Positions 34,306 through 42,677 of a stretch of DNA of 64,000 nt are shown one piece after another. Within the stretch, counting starts at the first letter, position 1. Each line of letters begins with the position of its first letter. The notes beneath the pieces were generated by a model. It did not search any database. It was not told the origin of the DNA and saw only the letters and a list, made by a program, of their open reading frames with translations. This DNA is from Micavibrio_B sp964399985 (GTDB lineage Bacteria; Pseudomonadota; Alphaproteobacteria; Micavibrionales; Micavibrionaceae), in contig CAYNRY010000001.1 of assembly GCA_964399985.1 (NCBI GenBank), positions 248,001-312,000 of the forward strand, given 5' to 3'. The translations under genes were made by a program, and so were the position numbers.

Positions 34306-34929
34306 GTGACCGTTCGTATAGCCCTTAAAAATGCCAAAGCTGAAAAAAGCCAGATATCGGCGGATCGTTATATCCGTGAATCCGATGAGGGTTTAATGGG
34401 ATTATTTCAGTCGGGCGATGCGCTGGCTTTTCATTATTTAATCGAGCGCCATAAAGGACTGATCCGTCTTCAAGTCAGAAAATATTTCGGCGCGGGTGCT
34501 GATGTCGAAGATATTATGCAGGATATCTGCCTGTCTCTTTGGCAAAACCGCATGTCATGGAAGCCAGGCGTGGCAAAATTCTCCACATGGCTTTTCCGCG
34601 TAACCGCCAACCGGTGCATCGATATCCTGCGCCAGAAAAAAGAAATTTCAACCGATAGTAATTTTGATCATATCACGAGCGGAATCATGTCGGCGGAAGA
34701 GCGAATGTCCGAGAGCCAGACTTCCGTTCAATTGATGAAGTTATTAACAGAACTACCGTCCCAGCAGCAATTGGCGCTGAAAATGTTCTACTACGAAGAT
34801 GCCAATATTGGCCAAATCTGCCAGAAAATGTCGCTGTCCGATCAGGCTGTCCGTTCCCTACTGAAACGCGGGAAACAAAAGCTTCGTGCTGTCATGGAGC
34901 CGGATGCTATGCAGGCGGCGCTCGTCTGA
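34306..34929 (+). CDS. ECF-type RNA polymerase sigma factor
   Basis: 207 residues, GTG start. Region 2 is LFQSGDALAFHYLIERHKGLI through ADVEDIMQDICLSLWQN and FSTWLFRVTANRCIDILRQKK; region 4 is LPSQQQLALKMFYYEDANIG then KMSLSDQAVRSLLKRGKQKL. This is a group IV (ECF) architecture with no region 3. No anti-sigma gene is adjacent: the next genes are two small soluble proteins of unknown family. The neighbouring flagellar and GDP-fucose genes make an envelope- or surface-related regulon possible, but this is inference. Confidence 0.9.
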   Translation: MTVRIALKNAKAEKSQISADRYIRESDEGLMGLFQSGDALAFHYLIERHKGLIRLQVRKYFGAGADVEDIMQDICLSLWQNRMSWKPGVAKFSTWLFRVTANRCIDILRQKKEISTDSNFDHITSGIMSAEERMSESQTSVQLMKLLTELPSQQQLALKMFYYEDANIGQICQKMSLSDQAVRSLLKRGKQKLRAVMEPDAMQAALV

Positions 34930-35031
34930 TATTCATTTTCGGGCTTTCGTTATTTACTCCTCCTTAATGAATTGCAGGCATAATCGGGGTAATTATAAAA
35001 ATAAATAAAATATGTAATAAGGTGTGTCTGC

Positions 35032-35316
35032 GTGATTAATAATTGTGATTTCATTCTCGGCGAGAATGATTCTATCGTCATCGTCGTCCGGTCTTTGCTG
35101 CCAAAAGGTGAGCCGTTGACGTGCGAAGTTCATAAAACAGAATTGGTATTCAGATCCGGTGAACGGCCTTTAGGCAATGTCGCCTGCCAGAACAATGACG
35201 TTCTATCCCGTTTAATCACAAAAGCGAAAGTAGGCTTTGTCGAGTTTATCAACGGTGCGCCGAAATTTCCGGTTTATATTTCATCAGTCGCAAATATCGA
35301 GGTAATGGCAGCATGA
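35032..35316 (+). CDS. Hypothetical protein, 94 residues
   Basis: Small soluble protein, GTG start with an aagg ribosome site about 10 bases upstream. Sequence starts MINNCDFILGENDSIVIVVR and contains three cysteines. No membrane segment and no recognised family. It overlaps the next gene by 4 bases (ATGA), so the two are co-translated. An ECF sigma factor lies 102 bases upstream. Confidence 0.6.
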   Translation: MINNCDFILGENDSIVIVVRSLLPKGEPLTCEVHKTELVFRSGERPLGNVACQNNDVLSRLITKAKVGFVEFINGAPKFPVYISSVANIEVMAA

Positions 35317-35588
35317 GTGGGGAATACACGAACGTAGAACCGGGGATGATGGTTTGTGACTTTGTCGGTAAAAACATGACTGTTGTTAGTGGTGCGGCTA
35401 CGTCAAAATTGGACATTGCAGATCTAAGTAACAGCCTGACAGCTTCAGGCGGTAGTCTAAAGGAACCTGAGGATTTATCAGGAAAATTTGCTTGCCAGGC
35501 AATACCAAATCAACCGCCAAAGCCTGAAGCGGTTCCTGTTGCGTTTGCGCCTGCCAAAGCGATGTCTTTGACAGTAGAAGCCAGATAA
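35313..35588 (+). CDS. Hypothetical protein, 91 residues
   Basis: Small protein coupled to the 94-residue gene by an ATGA overlap. The C-terminal half is proline- and alanine-rich (NQPPKPEAVPVAFAPAKAM), while the N-terminal half looks folded (GMMVCDFVGKNMTVVSGAA). No family recognised. gmd follows 60 bases later. Confidence 0.55.
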   Translation: MSGEYTNVEPGMMVCDFVGKNMTVVSGAATSKLDIADLSNSLTASGGSLKEPEDLSGKFACQAIPNQPPKPEAVPVAFAPAKAMSLTVEAR

Positions 35589-35648
35589 AATCCTTTTCAG
35601 TAATTAATTTTTGACATACGATAATATTCAATATCGGGGGATTATTGA

Positions 35649-36683
35649 ATGTCAAAGATCGCGCTTATTACCGGCATGACTGGTCAGGACGGGGCTTATC
35701 TAGCGCGTCTTCTTTTATCCAAAGATTATAAAGTCCATGCATTGAGGCAGCCATCGGCCCTGCCCGATACAAAGCATATCGAGCATATCCTGCCGCAAAT
35801 CAATCTTCATTACGGCGATATGACGGATGGCAGTTCGATCCAGAGAATTTTAAACGATGTAAAGCCAGATGAAATTTATAATCTGGCGGCGCAAAGCCAT
35901 GTGAAAATTTCCTTCGATACGCCGGAATACACGATGAATGTCAACGGGGCAGGTGTCGTTCGCATGCTGGATTATATTCGTATCCATGCACCCAACATAA
36001 AGTTTTTTCAGGCTTCTACATCCGAAATGTTCGGCGATGCGCCGGCACCGCAGAATGAGACATCACCCATGTATCCGCGCAGCCCTTATGCGGCGGCCAA
36101 GAAATATGCCTATGACATGGTCAGGATTTACCGCGAAGCCTATGGCATTTTTGCCAGTAACGGCATCATGTTCAACCATGAAAGTGAAAATCGCGGAGAG
36201 GAATTTGTGACCCGTAAAATAGCGCGAGGTGTGGCGAAAATTGCGCACGGGAATAGCCATGTTATCGAGCTTGGAAATTTAGAAGCTCGGCGCGACTGGA
36301 GCCATGCCGAAGACATTATGGCAGGGGCTTATGCGATTTTACAGGTAGACAAAGCGGGTGATTATATACTGGCGTCCAATACTTCCTATTCGGTCCGTGA
36401 TTTTGTGTCAGAAGCGTTCAGCGTGGCAGGAATAGACGTTCAATGGCAGGGCGCGGGACTTGAAGAAAAAGCGGTCGATACGGAGACAGGTCAAGTTCTG
36501 GTTAGGGTGAGCCCGGCTTTTTTCCGTCCTTTGGAAGTTGAAAATCTGCAAGGTGATTACAACAAAGCCATGCGCGAACTGAGCTGGCAGCCAAGAAAGA
36601 ATTTTAAAATGATCGTTCAAGAAATGGTTGAAGCAGAGCTTGGGTATTCGACGCAGGATAATATTATCAGGCTTCAGGCCTGA
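35649..36683 (+). CDS. gmd: GDP-mannose 4,6-dehydratase
   Basis: Converts GDP-mannose to GDP-4-keto-6-deoxymannose, first step to GDP-L-fucose, GDP-rhamnose or related sugars. It has 344 residues of the extended SDR family: NADP loop ALITGMTGQDGAYLARLLL, YNLAAQSHVKISFDTPEYT, QASTSEMFGD with the catalytic Ser/Glu, YPRSPYAAAKKYA with catalytic Tyr and Lys, and the Gmd-specific NGIMFNHESENRGEEFVTRK. The stop overlaps the fcl ATG by one base (TGATG). The sugar could feed flagellin or surface polysaccharide glycosylation. Confidence 0.95.
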   Translation: MSKIALITGMTGQDGAYLARLLLSKDYKVHALRQPSALPDTKHIEHILPQINLHYGDMTDGSSIQRILNDVKPDEIYNLAAQSHVKISFDTPEYTMNVNGAGVVRMLDYIRIHAPNIKFFQASTSEMFGDAPAPQNETSPMYPRSPYAAAKKYAYDMVRIYREAYGIFASNGIMFNHESENRGEEFVTRKIARGVAKIAHGNSHVIELGNLEARRDWSHAEDIMAGAYAILQVDKAGDYILASNTSYSVRDFVSEAFSVAGIDVQWQGAGLEEKAVDTETGQVLVRVSPAFFRPLEVENLQGDYNKAMRELSWQPRKNFKMIVQEMVEAELGYSTQDNIIRLQA

Positions 36684-37621
36684 TGTTCGATATCAGCGGC
36701 AAAAAGATATGGATTGCCGGACATGCCGGACTGGTCGGATCGGCGCTGGTTCGAAAGTTCTCCAAGTTTGATTGTGAGATATTAACTGTTAGAAAAGCCG
36801 AGCTCGATCTAACGCGGCAGAAGGAAACAGAAGACTGGATCGCCGAACATAAACCCGATGCGATTTTAATTGCAGCGGCAAAGGTTGGCGGGATTGGAGA
36901 AAATGCAGCAAAACCTGCTCAATTCCTGTTTGATAATCTTTCTATTGCGCAAAATATTATTCATGCGGCCTATAAGTACAAAACGCAAAAACTGGTTTTT
37001 CTGGGGTCTTCCTGTATCTATCCGAAATTGGCAGGTCAGCCAATCAGGGAAGAAGAACTTTTAAAAGGTGCATTGGAGCCGACGAACGAAGCCTATGCGG
37101 TTGCCAAGATCGCCGGCATTAAATTATGCCAGTATTATCGGCGCCAATATGGCTGTGATTTTATTTCCCTGATGCCGTGCAATTTATACGGGCCGAATGA
37201 CGGGTGGAATGATGAAGCGGCGCATGTTATCCCATCTTTGATATCAAAAATTCATAAAGCAAAAATATTGAGCATGCCTGATGTTGAAATCTGGGGAAGC
37301 GGGAAGCCGTTGCGTGAATTTATGCATGTCGATGATCTGGCAGAGGCTGTATTGATTGCCACACAGCGTTATTCGGATGAATTACATTTAAATGCCGGAT
37401 TGGGCGAAGAAATCTCTATTTATGATCTGGCCCGATTGATCGGAAAAACGATTGGCTATAAAGGTGAGTTTAAATTCAATACGGATAGACCGGATGGTAC
37501 GCTGCGCAAAATTCTAGATAGCGGAAGGCTCCGCGCATTGGGATGGAGGCCAAAAATCGGTTTGGAAAATGGCCTGCGCTCTGTTTATGAGGATTTTTTA
37601 AATCCGGTAAATCATATATAA
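36683..37621 (+). CDS. fcl: GDP-L-fucose synthase
   Basis: Epimerase/reductase that turns the Gmd product into GDP-L-fucose. It has 312 residues: NADP loop IWIAGHAGLVGSALVR, AAAKVGGIGENAAKPAQF, FLGSSCIYPKLAGQPIREEE, AYAVAKIAGIKLCQYYRRQYG with the catalytic Tyr-Lys, MPCNLYGPNDGWN, and PLREFMHVDDLAEA. Coupled to gmd by a one-base overlap, so the two make a dedicated GDP-fucose pathway. Confidence 0.95.
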   Translation: MFDISGKKIWIAGHAGLVGSALVRKFSKFDCEILTVRKAELDLTRQKETEDWIAEHKPDAILIAAAKVGGIGENAAKPAQFLFDNLSIAQNIIHAAYKYKTQKLVFLGSSCIYPKLAGQPIREEELLKGALEPTNEAYAVAKIAGIKLCQYYRRQYGCDFISLMPCNLYGPNDGWNDEAAHVIPSLISKIHKAKILSMPDVEIWGSGKPLREFMHVDDLAEAVLIATQRYSDELHLNAGLGEEISIYDLARLIGKTIGYKGEFKFNTDRPDGTLRKILDSGRLRALGWRPKIGLENGLRSVYEDFLNPVNHI

Positions 37622-37628
37622 TAAATAT

Positions 37629-38522
37629 ATGAATCAATCGACAAATCATATCATGATGATGGAGCCTGTCGGCTTCCATTCAAATCCTGAAACCATGGAA
37701 ACGAATACGTATCAGGCGGCTGACCCGTCAGATATTCATTCCGTTCAGGAAAAAGCGGCGGCGGAATTTCGTGCGTTTCGTGATCTGCTGGTGAGTAAAG
37801 GGGTGATCGTGACCTCTATTATCGGCCAGAAAGGAAGCCCTGATGATATATTTTGCAATAACTGGGTCGCGACATTCGGTGACAGGACTCTCGGTTATTA
37901 CCCGATGTTGGCCCCGAACCGCCAGATCGAGCGCCGGTCCGATGTCATGGGCTTTCTCGAATCCATTTATGATGTCGCTTTCGATTTTTCAAAGTATGAA
38001 AAAGAGGGAATGTATCTGGAAAGCACGGGTGCGCATTGGTTAGATCGCGTCAATAGAATAGCTTATTTTTCGATCTCGCCGAGATGTGACGAGCGCATGG
38101 CGAAAATATTTTGCGAGAAGATGGGATATGAAGCAGTGATGTTCCGCACGAAAAACCATGCCGGAAAGCCCGTCTATCATACCGATGTGATGATGTATAT
38201 CGGCACGGGCTATGCGGGTATCTGTTCGGCTTGTATTATTGAAGAAGACCGTCAGCGCGTATGGGACAGTTTGTCGGCGCATCGTGAAGTGATTGATTTA
38301 TCAATGGATCAATTAAAAGCATTTTGCGGTAATTCACTGGAATTGATCGGATCGGGCGGGAAGAAATTATTGATCATGTCGTCAGGCGCGCATGCAGCAT
38401 TGGATAAAGCGCAGAAATCAACATTGCTTAAATATGTATCGGAGATTGTATATGTCGATATTCCGACGATTGAAAAATACGGCGGCGGTTCGGCAAGATG
38501 TATGCTGCTAGAGTTGCATTAA
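37629..38522 (+). CDS. CtlX-type arginine deiminase-related hydrolase
   Basis: 297-residue amidinotransferase-superfamily protein, closest in style to CtlX (citrulline-utilisation hydrolase) proteins: start MMMEPVGFHSNPETMETNTYQ, PDDIFCNNWVATF, an acidic YLESTGAHWLDRVNRIAYFS, the catalytic histidine in VYHTDVMMYIG (H184), and the C-terminal catalytic cysteine in GGGSARCML (C291). It probably hydrolyses citrulline or another guanidino/ureido compound. Its 3' end overlaps the convergent methyltransferase gene by 4 bases. Confidence 0.82.
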   Translation: MNQSTNHIMMMEPVGFHSNPETMETNTYQAADPSDIHSVQEKAAAEFRAFRDLLVSKGVIVTSIIGQKGSPDDIFCNNWVATFGDRTLGYYPMLAPNRQIERRSDVMGFLESIYDVAFDFSKYEKEGMYLESTGAHWLDRVNRIAYFSISPRCDERMAKIFCEKMGYEAVMFRTKNHAGKPVYHTDVMMYIGTGYAGICSACIIEEDRQRVWDSLSAHREVIDLSMDQLKAFCGNSLELIGSGGKKLLIMSSGAHAALDKAQKSTLLKYVSEIVYVDIPTIEKYGGGSARCMLLELH

Positions 38523-39760
38523 TTAAAAGCAAGTTTTCTTAGGTCTTCGTCTGGATCACGAATGGCAGTGGCTAGCATAAGGATATTGGAATTTCCTGGT
38601 TCCTTATACTCAACGACTTTATATCCGGCTCTTTCGGCTATGCGTTTGTGAGTTTCAAAAGTCCATTTGTGGGACAAAGTAATGATCCTGCTGTCTGCAG
38701 GAGTTTCATCTGTGGCAGCATGAAACTCCATTTTACCTTCAGGAAGGTAAGGGCTTTTTACGGAGTGATCTTTTTTGCATTCTGCAAGAAGTTCAATTGA
38801 TTTAGTTACTTCATTAAATTGAGTTTTTAAGCGCCAATTTTCGAAAACATCGTAGTTCTCGTTAGTAATAACACCTGTTTGCGCTGCTCTTGCAAAAGCA
38901 CTTAGAATAAAAGCTTCAAAATTCCTTGTTGGGGCATATTTTTCTACTTGTTCTGCTGCGGTTTGGTTTCCGTCAAAGGTTTTTATAACCATATGGCCTT
39001 TATAGTTATGCTGCAGGTTCATTTTTGCCCAAGCTACAGCTGCCCTTGTTTCGAGGTCAATACCATCATTATAATGAGGCGTATTTTCAAAGGTATTCCC
39101 AAAAATAGTTATAATGGGATGACCAGAAGTTTCTTTTATAGCTAATCTACCATTAGAAATAAAATCTCCAAGAACGGCAGAATAAGAGCCAATTTTATAT
39201 TTTGATCTGGCTGCGACTACAGCTTCAATGGCATAACGTTCTAAGATATCGACAGCACAAAAATGTTTGATTTGATGGTCTGCTGATTGAAGAGCATGAA
39301 TAATTTGACCTTCATTTTGGCTAAAAGCAATCTCATCTCCTGCGCCATAAGTAACAAATTTGATGGCGCCCGGGAGTTGCTCTGTCATACCATGATTGAG
39401 GGCAAATTTGATTACGCTTTTGTCGCTACCTAAAACTGTTTTTTCTTCGGGATTTTTTACTTCAATTGTTTCAGCGATGTGACGGTCCCATGCATTTCCT
39501 CCAGAGAGGATGGTTGAAGCATCATATTCAAGATTAGCTAAAGAGCGACTATCGGAATTTGTTATATCGTAGAAAAGATATGTACTTAATGCGCCTTCAG
39601 CTTCGCCTTTGAGTGTACGAATAAAAGCTTTAGTAAAAGCATCTTGCTGATGTTGGCGGATATATTCATTTCTTTCGCCCATTTCAAGCACGACTCTGCT
39701 TTCTTCACTTCGTGAAGAAATATCATTATGATCGAAAGGTATTGCCGCGTTCATATCCAT
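38519..39760 (-). CDS. Diverged EgtD-like (Methyltransf_33) SAM methyltransferase
   Basis: 413 residues, soluble. The order of motifs follows the histidine-specific methyltransferase family of EgtD: early STYLFYDITNSDS, FVTYGAGDE as SAM-binding loop (139-143), CAVDILERYAIEA with the acidic ribose residue (D171), GDF (198-200), IFGNTFENTP (219-228) where EgtD has G-x-T-x-x-N, and the late ITLSHKWTFETHKRIAERAG (360-379). The EgtD substrate motif is T-E-x-S-x-K-F; here Ser and Lys are kept but the amino-binding Glu is Leu, so histidine is probably not the substrate. Its ATG directly follows the regulator stop. The DNA is AT-richer than the flanks. Confidence 0.6.
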   Translation of the reverse strand: MDMNAAIPFDHNDISSRSEESRVVLEMGERNEYIRQHQQDAFTKAFIRTLKGEAEGALSTYLFYDITNSDSRSLANLEYDASTILSGGNAWDRHIAETIEVKNPEEKTVLGSDKSVIKFALNHGMTEQLPGAIKFVTYGAGDEIAFSQNEGQIIHALQSADHQIKHFCAVDILERYAIEAVVAARSKYKIGSYSAVLGDFISNGRLAIKETSGHPIITIFGNTFENTPHYNDGIDLETRAAVAWAKMNLQHNYKGHMVIKTFDGNQTAAEQVEKYAPTRNFEAFILSAFARAAQTGVITNENYDVFENWRLKTQFNEVTKSIELLAECKKDHSVKSPYLPEGKMEFHAATDETPADSRIITLSHKWTFETHKRIAERAGYKVVEYKEPGNSNILMLATAIRDPDEDLRKLAFN

Positions 39761-40417
39761 TTACTCAGTTCTTTTATCTGGCTTGAGCGATACATGCCAT
39801 ATAGCATCAAATTGCGCACGATAAGCTTTTGCTACAGTTGGATATTCCATGACAATGACGGTGGGTTCATTATCAAAAATTAAAATAGCCAACTTATCCC
39901 CATATACATAAAAGGGGACTGAAGAGAAAAACCCTTCTGGCATCCAACGATATTCACCAAAATCAGATGTTGCTAGATAATAGTTATCGCCTTCTTTTAC
40001 AAGTATTCTGTATTTCCAATCCTTAATTTCCTTTACGCGATCAATGTGGATTTTAAGATTGTCTGCACCTAACCATTTTTCAAATTTTCTTTCATCGGCA
40101 TTTGAAACTACGACTTCACCGGGATTAGCAGATACAGTTTCAAAAATATCTTGGTAGAATTCCCAAAATCCTTCACGGCCCGAGAAGATTTTAACTTCGC
40201 CGCTACGCATTCTAAGACCTTGATTAGGCATAAACTCAATACCAGAGTTTTCAAAAGTCTGTCTAATTTTTTCAAGCGAACTCTTGCGAGGTGTTGTGGC
40301 CCCACTCTCAATCGCGCCGATCGACGTGCCGGATATACCGGTACGTTCGGAGAGGTCGTTTTGCGACCAATTCAGAAGTCCTCTCGCGCCACGAATTTGA
40401 GCTGTTGTGATCGACAT
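39761..40417 (-). CDS. XRE-family regulator with TrmB/PLD-like C-terminal domain
   Basis: 218 residues. The N-terminal 60 residues form a Cro/C1-type helix-turn-helix (ARGLLNWSQNDLSERTGISG then GAIESGATTPRKSSLEKI). The C-terminal 140 residues contain a sensor-like domain ending VYGDKLAILIFDNEPTVIVM and AYRAQFDAIWHVS, which resembles the C-terminal domain of TrmB-type/PLD-like regulators. Its stop codon abuts the ATG of the methyltransferase gene with no gap, so it should control or respond to the same signal. Several perfect inverted repeats upstream are candidate operators. Confidence 0.75.
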   Translation of the reverse strand: MSITTAQIRGARGLLNWSQNDLSERTGISGTSIGAIESGATTPRKSSLEKIRQTFENSGIEFMPNQGLRMRSGEVKIFSGREGFWEFYQDIFETVSANPGEVVVSNADERKFEKWLGADNLKIHIDRVKEIKDWKYRILVKEGDNYYLATSDFGEYRWMPEGFFSSVPFYVYGDKLAILIFDNEPTVIVMEYPTVAKAYRAQFDAIWHVSLKPDKRTE

Positions 40418-40501
40418 TTATTACCAATGGTTTTTTGCGTAACTTGCTTTTATCGTAAGTTTATACAATAAGCCAAGTTTATTCGGCAACAAAAATATGA
40501 C

Positions 40502-40573
40502 AAACAAAATTTCTTTTGTTTTCAATGGCTTGAATTTTACTTATGTTTTTCCCAAGTTAAACTTAAGTAAAAT
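40502..40573. promoter_or_regulatory. Cluster of perfect inverted repeats upstream of the XRE regulator
   Basis: aaacaaaa-tttc-ttttgttt (40502-40521) is a perfect 8-bp hairpin. attttactta (40534-40543) pairs with taagtaaaat (40564-40573), perfect over 10 bp, and encloses aagtt-a-aactt (40554-40564). They lie 85-156 bases upstream of the regulator start, in AT-rich DNA after the M3 peptidase stop. The outer repeat lacks a terminator T-run, so operator sites are more likely than a terminator. Confidence 0.5.
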
Positions 40574-40580
40574 GCAGGTG

Positions 40581-42629
40581 CTATTTAGAATCGCCTGCTA
40601 AAAGGCCTTCGCGGCGCAAAAGAGCGTCCGGATCGGCGTCACGGCCCCTGAATTTCCCGTAAAGCACGAGAGGATGCTCGATATTACCCTTGGCAAGAAT
40701 CTCTTTCTTATAGGTTTCGGCTGTTTCCGCGTGATAAAGGCCTTTCTCGAGAAAGACTTCGAAGGCATCGGCATCGAGGACTTCTGCCCATTTATAAGAA
40801 TAGTAGCCTGCAGAATAGCCGCCGGAGAAAATATGGCTATACGAGGTTGATGCCGGTCCGCCAAGGCGCGGGAAGAGGCGCAAATCTTCCATGACGCTAT
40901 CTTCAAATTTCAAAAGATCTAAAATTTTGTCAGGATCGGTTGTGTGCCATGCCATATCCAAAGTGCCAAGGCCGATTTGGCGCAAACCCGTCCAGCCCGC
41001 CATAAAGTTTTTGCTGGCGCGGAGTTTTTCAATCAGGTCCGCCGGAATTTTTTCACCTGTTTCATAATGCGCGGCAAAATCGTTCAACACTTCCGCTTCG
41101 TACAGCCAGTTCTCCTGAAGCTGGGACGGAAGCTCAACGAAATCCCATAATACGTTCGGTGAAGCCATAGATCCATAGGTTGCTTCGGATAACAGGCCAT
41201 GCGTAACATGTCCCATTTCGTGGAAGATGGTCAGGACTTCATCGAAGGTGAGGAGGGAGGGCTTGTCTTTTGTCGGCTTGGTAAAATTACAAACGAAAGC
41301 GGTAACGGGGCGCTCGATATTGCCTTTGTATAGGCCCTGTTCGCGATAAGCCGTCATCCATGCGCCGGGTTTTTTGCCATTGCGCGGAAAGAAGTCAGCA
41401 TACATCGTGCCGATAAAGCGGCCCGTACGTTCATCTTCCACATCATAAGCGGTCACATCGGAATGCCAGACAGGGTAATCGGTATTAAGCGTGAATTTCA
41501 AACCGAAAAGTTTTCTGAAATGTTCGAACGTGCCTTTGAGAACGCGATCGAGTGGAAAATATGGACGCAGATCTTCGGATGAAAACTGGAATTTTTCTTC
41601 CTGTAATTTCTCTGAATAATATGAAACATCCCAAGGTTTTAGATCGTCGTTACCGAGGCGCTTGGCAAATTCACGGAGTTCGTCAAGATCGGCCTGTGCG
41701 GCAGGTTTGTATCTGTCTTTCATTTTCTTCAGGAAAGACATGACGCGGTCGGTTTTTTCCGCCATGCGGCGTTCCAGAACGTAATCGGCATGATCCCGAT
41801 AACCGAGTAATTTCGCGCGTTCATAGCGCAGGCGCACGATTTTCAAAATTGTTTCGGTGTTATCGTATTCATCACCGAAGGCTTGGTGGCTGTAAGCGCG
41901 CCATAGTTTTTCGCGTAGTTCGCTGGAGTCGTTATAGGTAACGAACGGGAAATAGCTCGGGAAATCGAGTGTAAAAACATATTTCCCGGCAAGGCCGCGT
42001 TCCTCGGCGGCAAGTTTGGCTCCTTCGATAGCCATTTCCGGTAAGCCTGATAAATCCTTTTCATCTTCAAGAACAAGCTGAAATTTCTCGGCGGATTTTT
42101 TGACGTTATTGGAATAGACGGGGCCGAGCGTTGACATGTCTTCGTTGATTTTGCGCAAGAGAGCTTTTTTATCGTCATCGAGCAATGCGCCGCCGCGCGC
42201 GAAATTCTTATAGGTATCGATCAGAAGTGTACGCTCTTCCGGAGACTTGGCTTCATTGTCGATATTTTCAAAGACGGTCTTGACGCGAGCAAAAAGCTTG
42301 TCATTCAAAATGATATCGCTGGAGAAGTTGGCTTGAATAGGGCCTATCTCTTCGGCAATTTTTTGCATGCCGTCTGTGCCGGCTGCAGAAAGCTGGTTGT
42401 AGAAAATAGAGGATATCGTGCCGAGAAGTTCAGACGCCGTTTCCAATGCGACAATGGTGTTCTCGAAATTGGGTTTTGCAGGATCGGCAATAATCTTATC
42501 GATATTCGCTCTCGCTTCGGCAATTGCCACATCTAGCGCCGGACGATAGTGTTCTTCCTTGATCAAATCAAAGCGCGGAGCGTGGTTTTTCAAGGGCGAG
42601 GGGGCAAGCAACGGGTTATCGGTCATCAT
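40581..42629 (-). CDS. M3 family zinc metallopeptidase (Dcp/oligopeptidase A-like)
   Basis: 682-residue cytoplasmic oligopeptidase or dipeptidyl carboxypeptidase that degrades short peptides. The HEMGH zinc motif is at residues 470-474 inside TFDEVLTIFHEMGHVTHGLL, with the third ligand in FVELPSQLQENWLYEAEV. The C-terminus has FSGGYSAGYYSYKWAEVLDADAFEVF, typical of M3A enzymes with the substrate-binding Tyr residues. No signal peptide. It is divergent from mnmC with only 48 bases between starts. Confidence 0.93.
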   Translation of the reverse strand: MMTDNPLLAPSPLKNHAPRFDLIKEEHYRPALDVAIAEARANIDKIIADPAKPNFENTIVALETASELLGTISSIFYNQLSAAGTDGMQKIAEEIGPIQANFSSDIILNDKLFARVKTVFENIDNEAKSPEERTLLIDTYKNFARGGALLDDDKKALLRKINEDMSTLGPVYSNNVKKSAEKFQLVLEDEKDLSGLPEMAIEGAKLAAEERGLAGKYVFTLDFPSYFPFVTYNDSSELREKLWRAYSHQAFGDEYDNTETILKIVRLRYERAKLLGYRDHADYVLERRMAEKTDRVMSFLKKMKDRYKPAAQADLDELREFAKRLGNDDLKPWDVSYYSEKLQEEKFQFSSEDLRPYFPLDRVLKGTFEHFRKLFGLKFTLNTDYPVWHSDVTAYDVEDERTGRFIGTMYADFFPRNGKKPGAWMTAYREQGLYKGNIERPVTAFVCNFTKPTKDKPSLLTFDEVLTIFHEMGHVTHGLLSEATYGSMASPNVLWDFVELPSQLQENWLYEAEVLNDFAAHYETGEKIPADLIEKLRASKNFMAGWTGLRQIGLGTLDMAWHTTDPDKILDLLKFEDSVMEDLRLFPRLGGPASTSYSHIFSGGYSAGYYSYKWAEVLDADAFEVFLEKGLYHAETAETYKKEILAKGNIEHPLVLYGKFRGRDADPDALLRREGLLAGDSK

Positions 42630-42677
42630 AACGATTCCTTTTGATAAAACAGGTAATTAGATATATGGATCAAAACC

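Noticed and set aside
38519..40573. Toxin-antitoxin or restriction-like interpretation of the XRE-led pair
   Set aside because: The partner protein is a 413-residue methyltransferase-like enzyme, too large and of the wrong kind for a toxin, and no endonuclease lies nearby.
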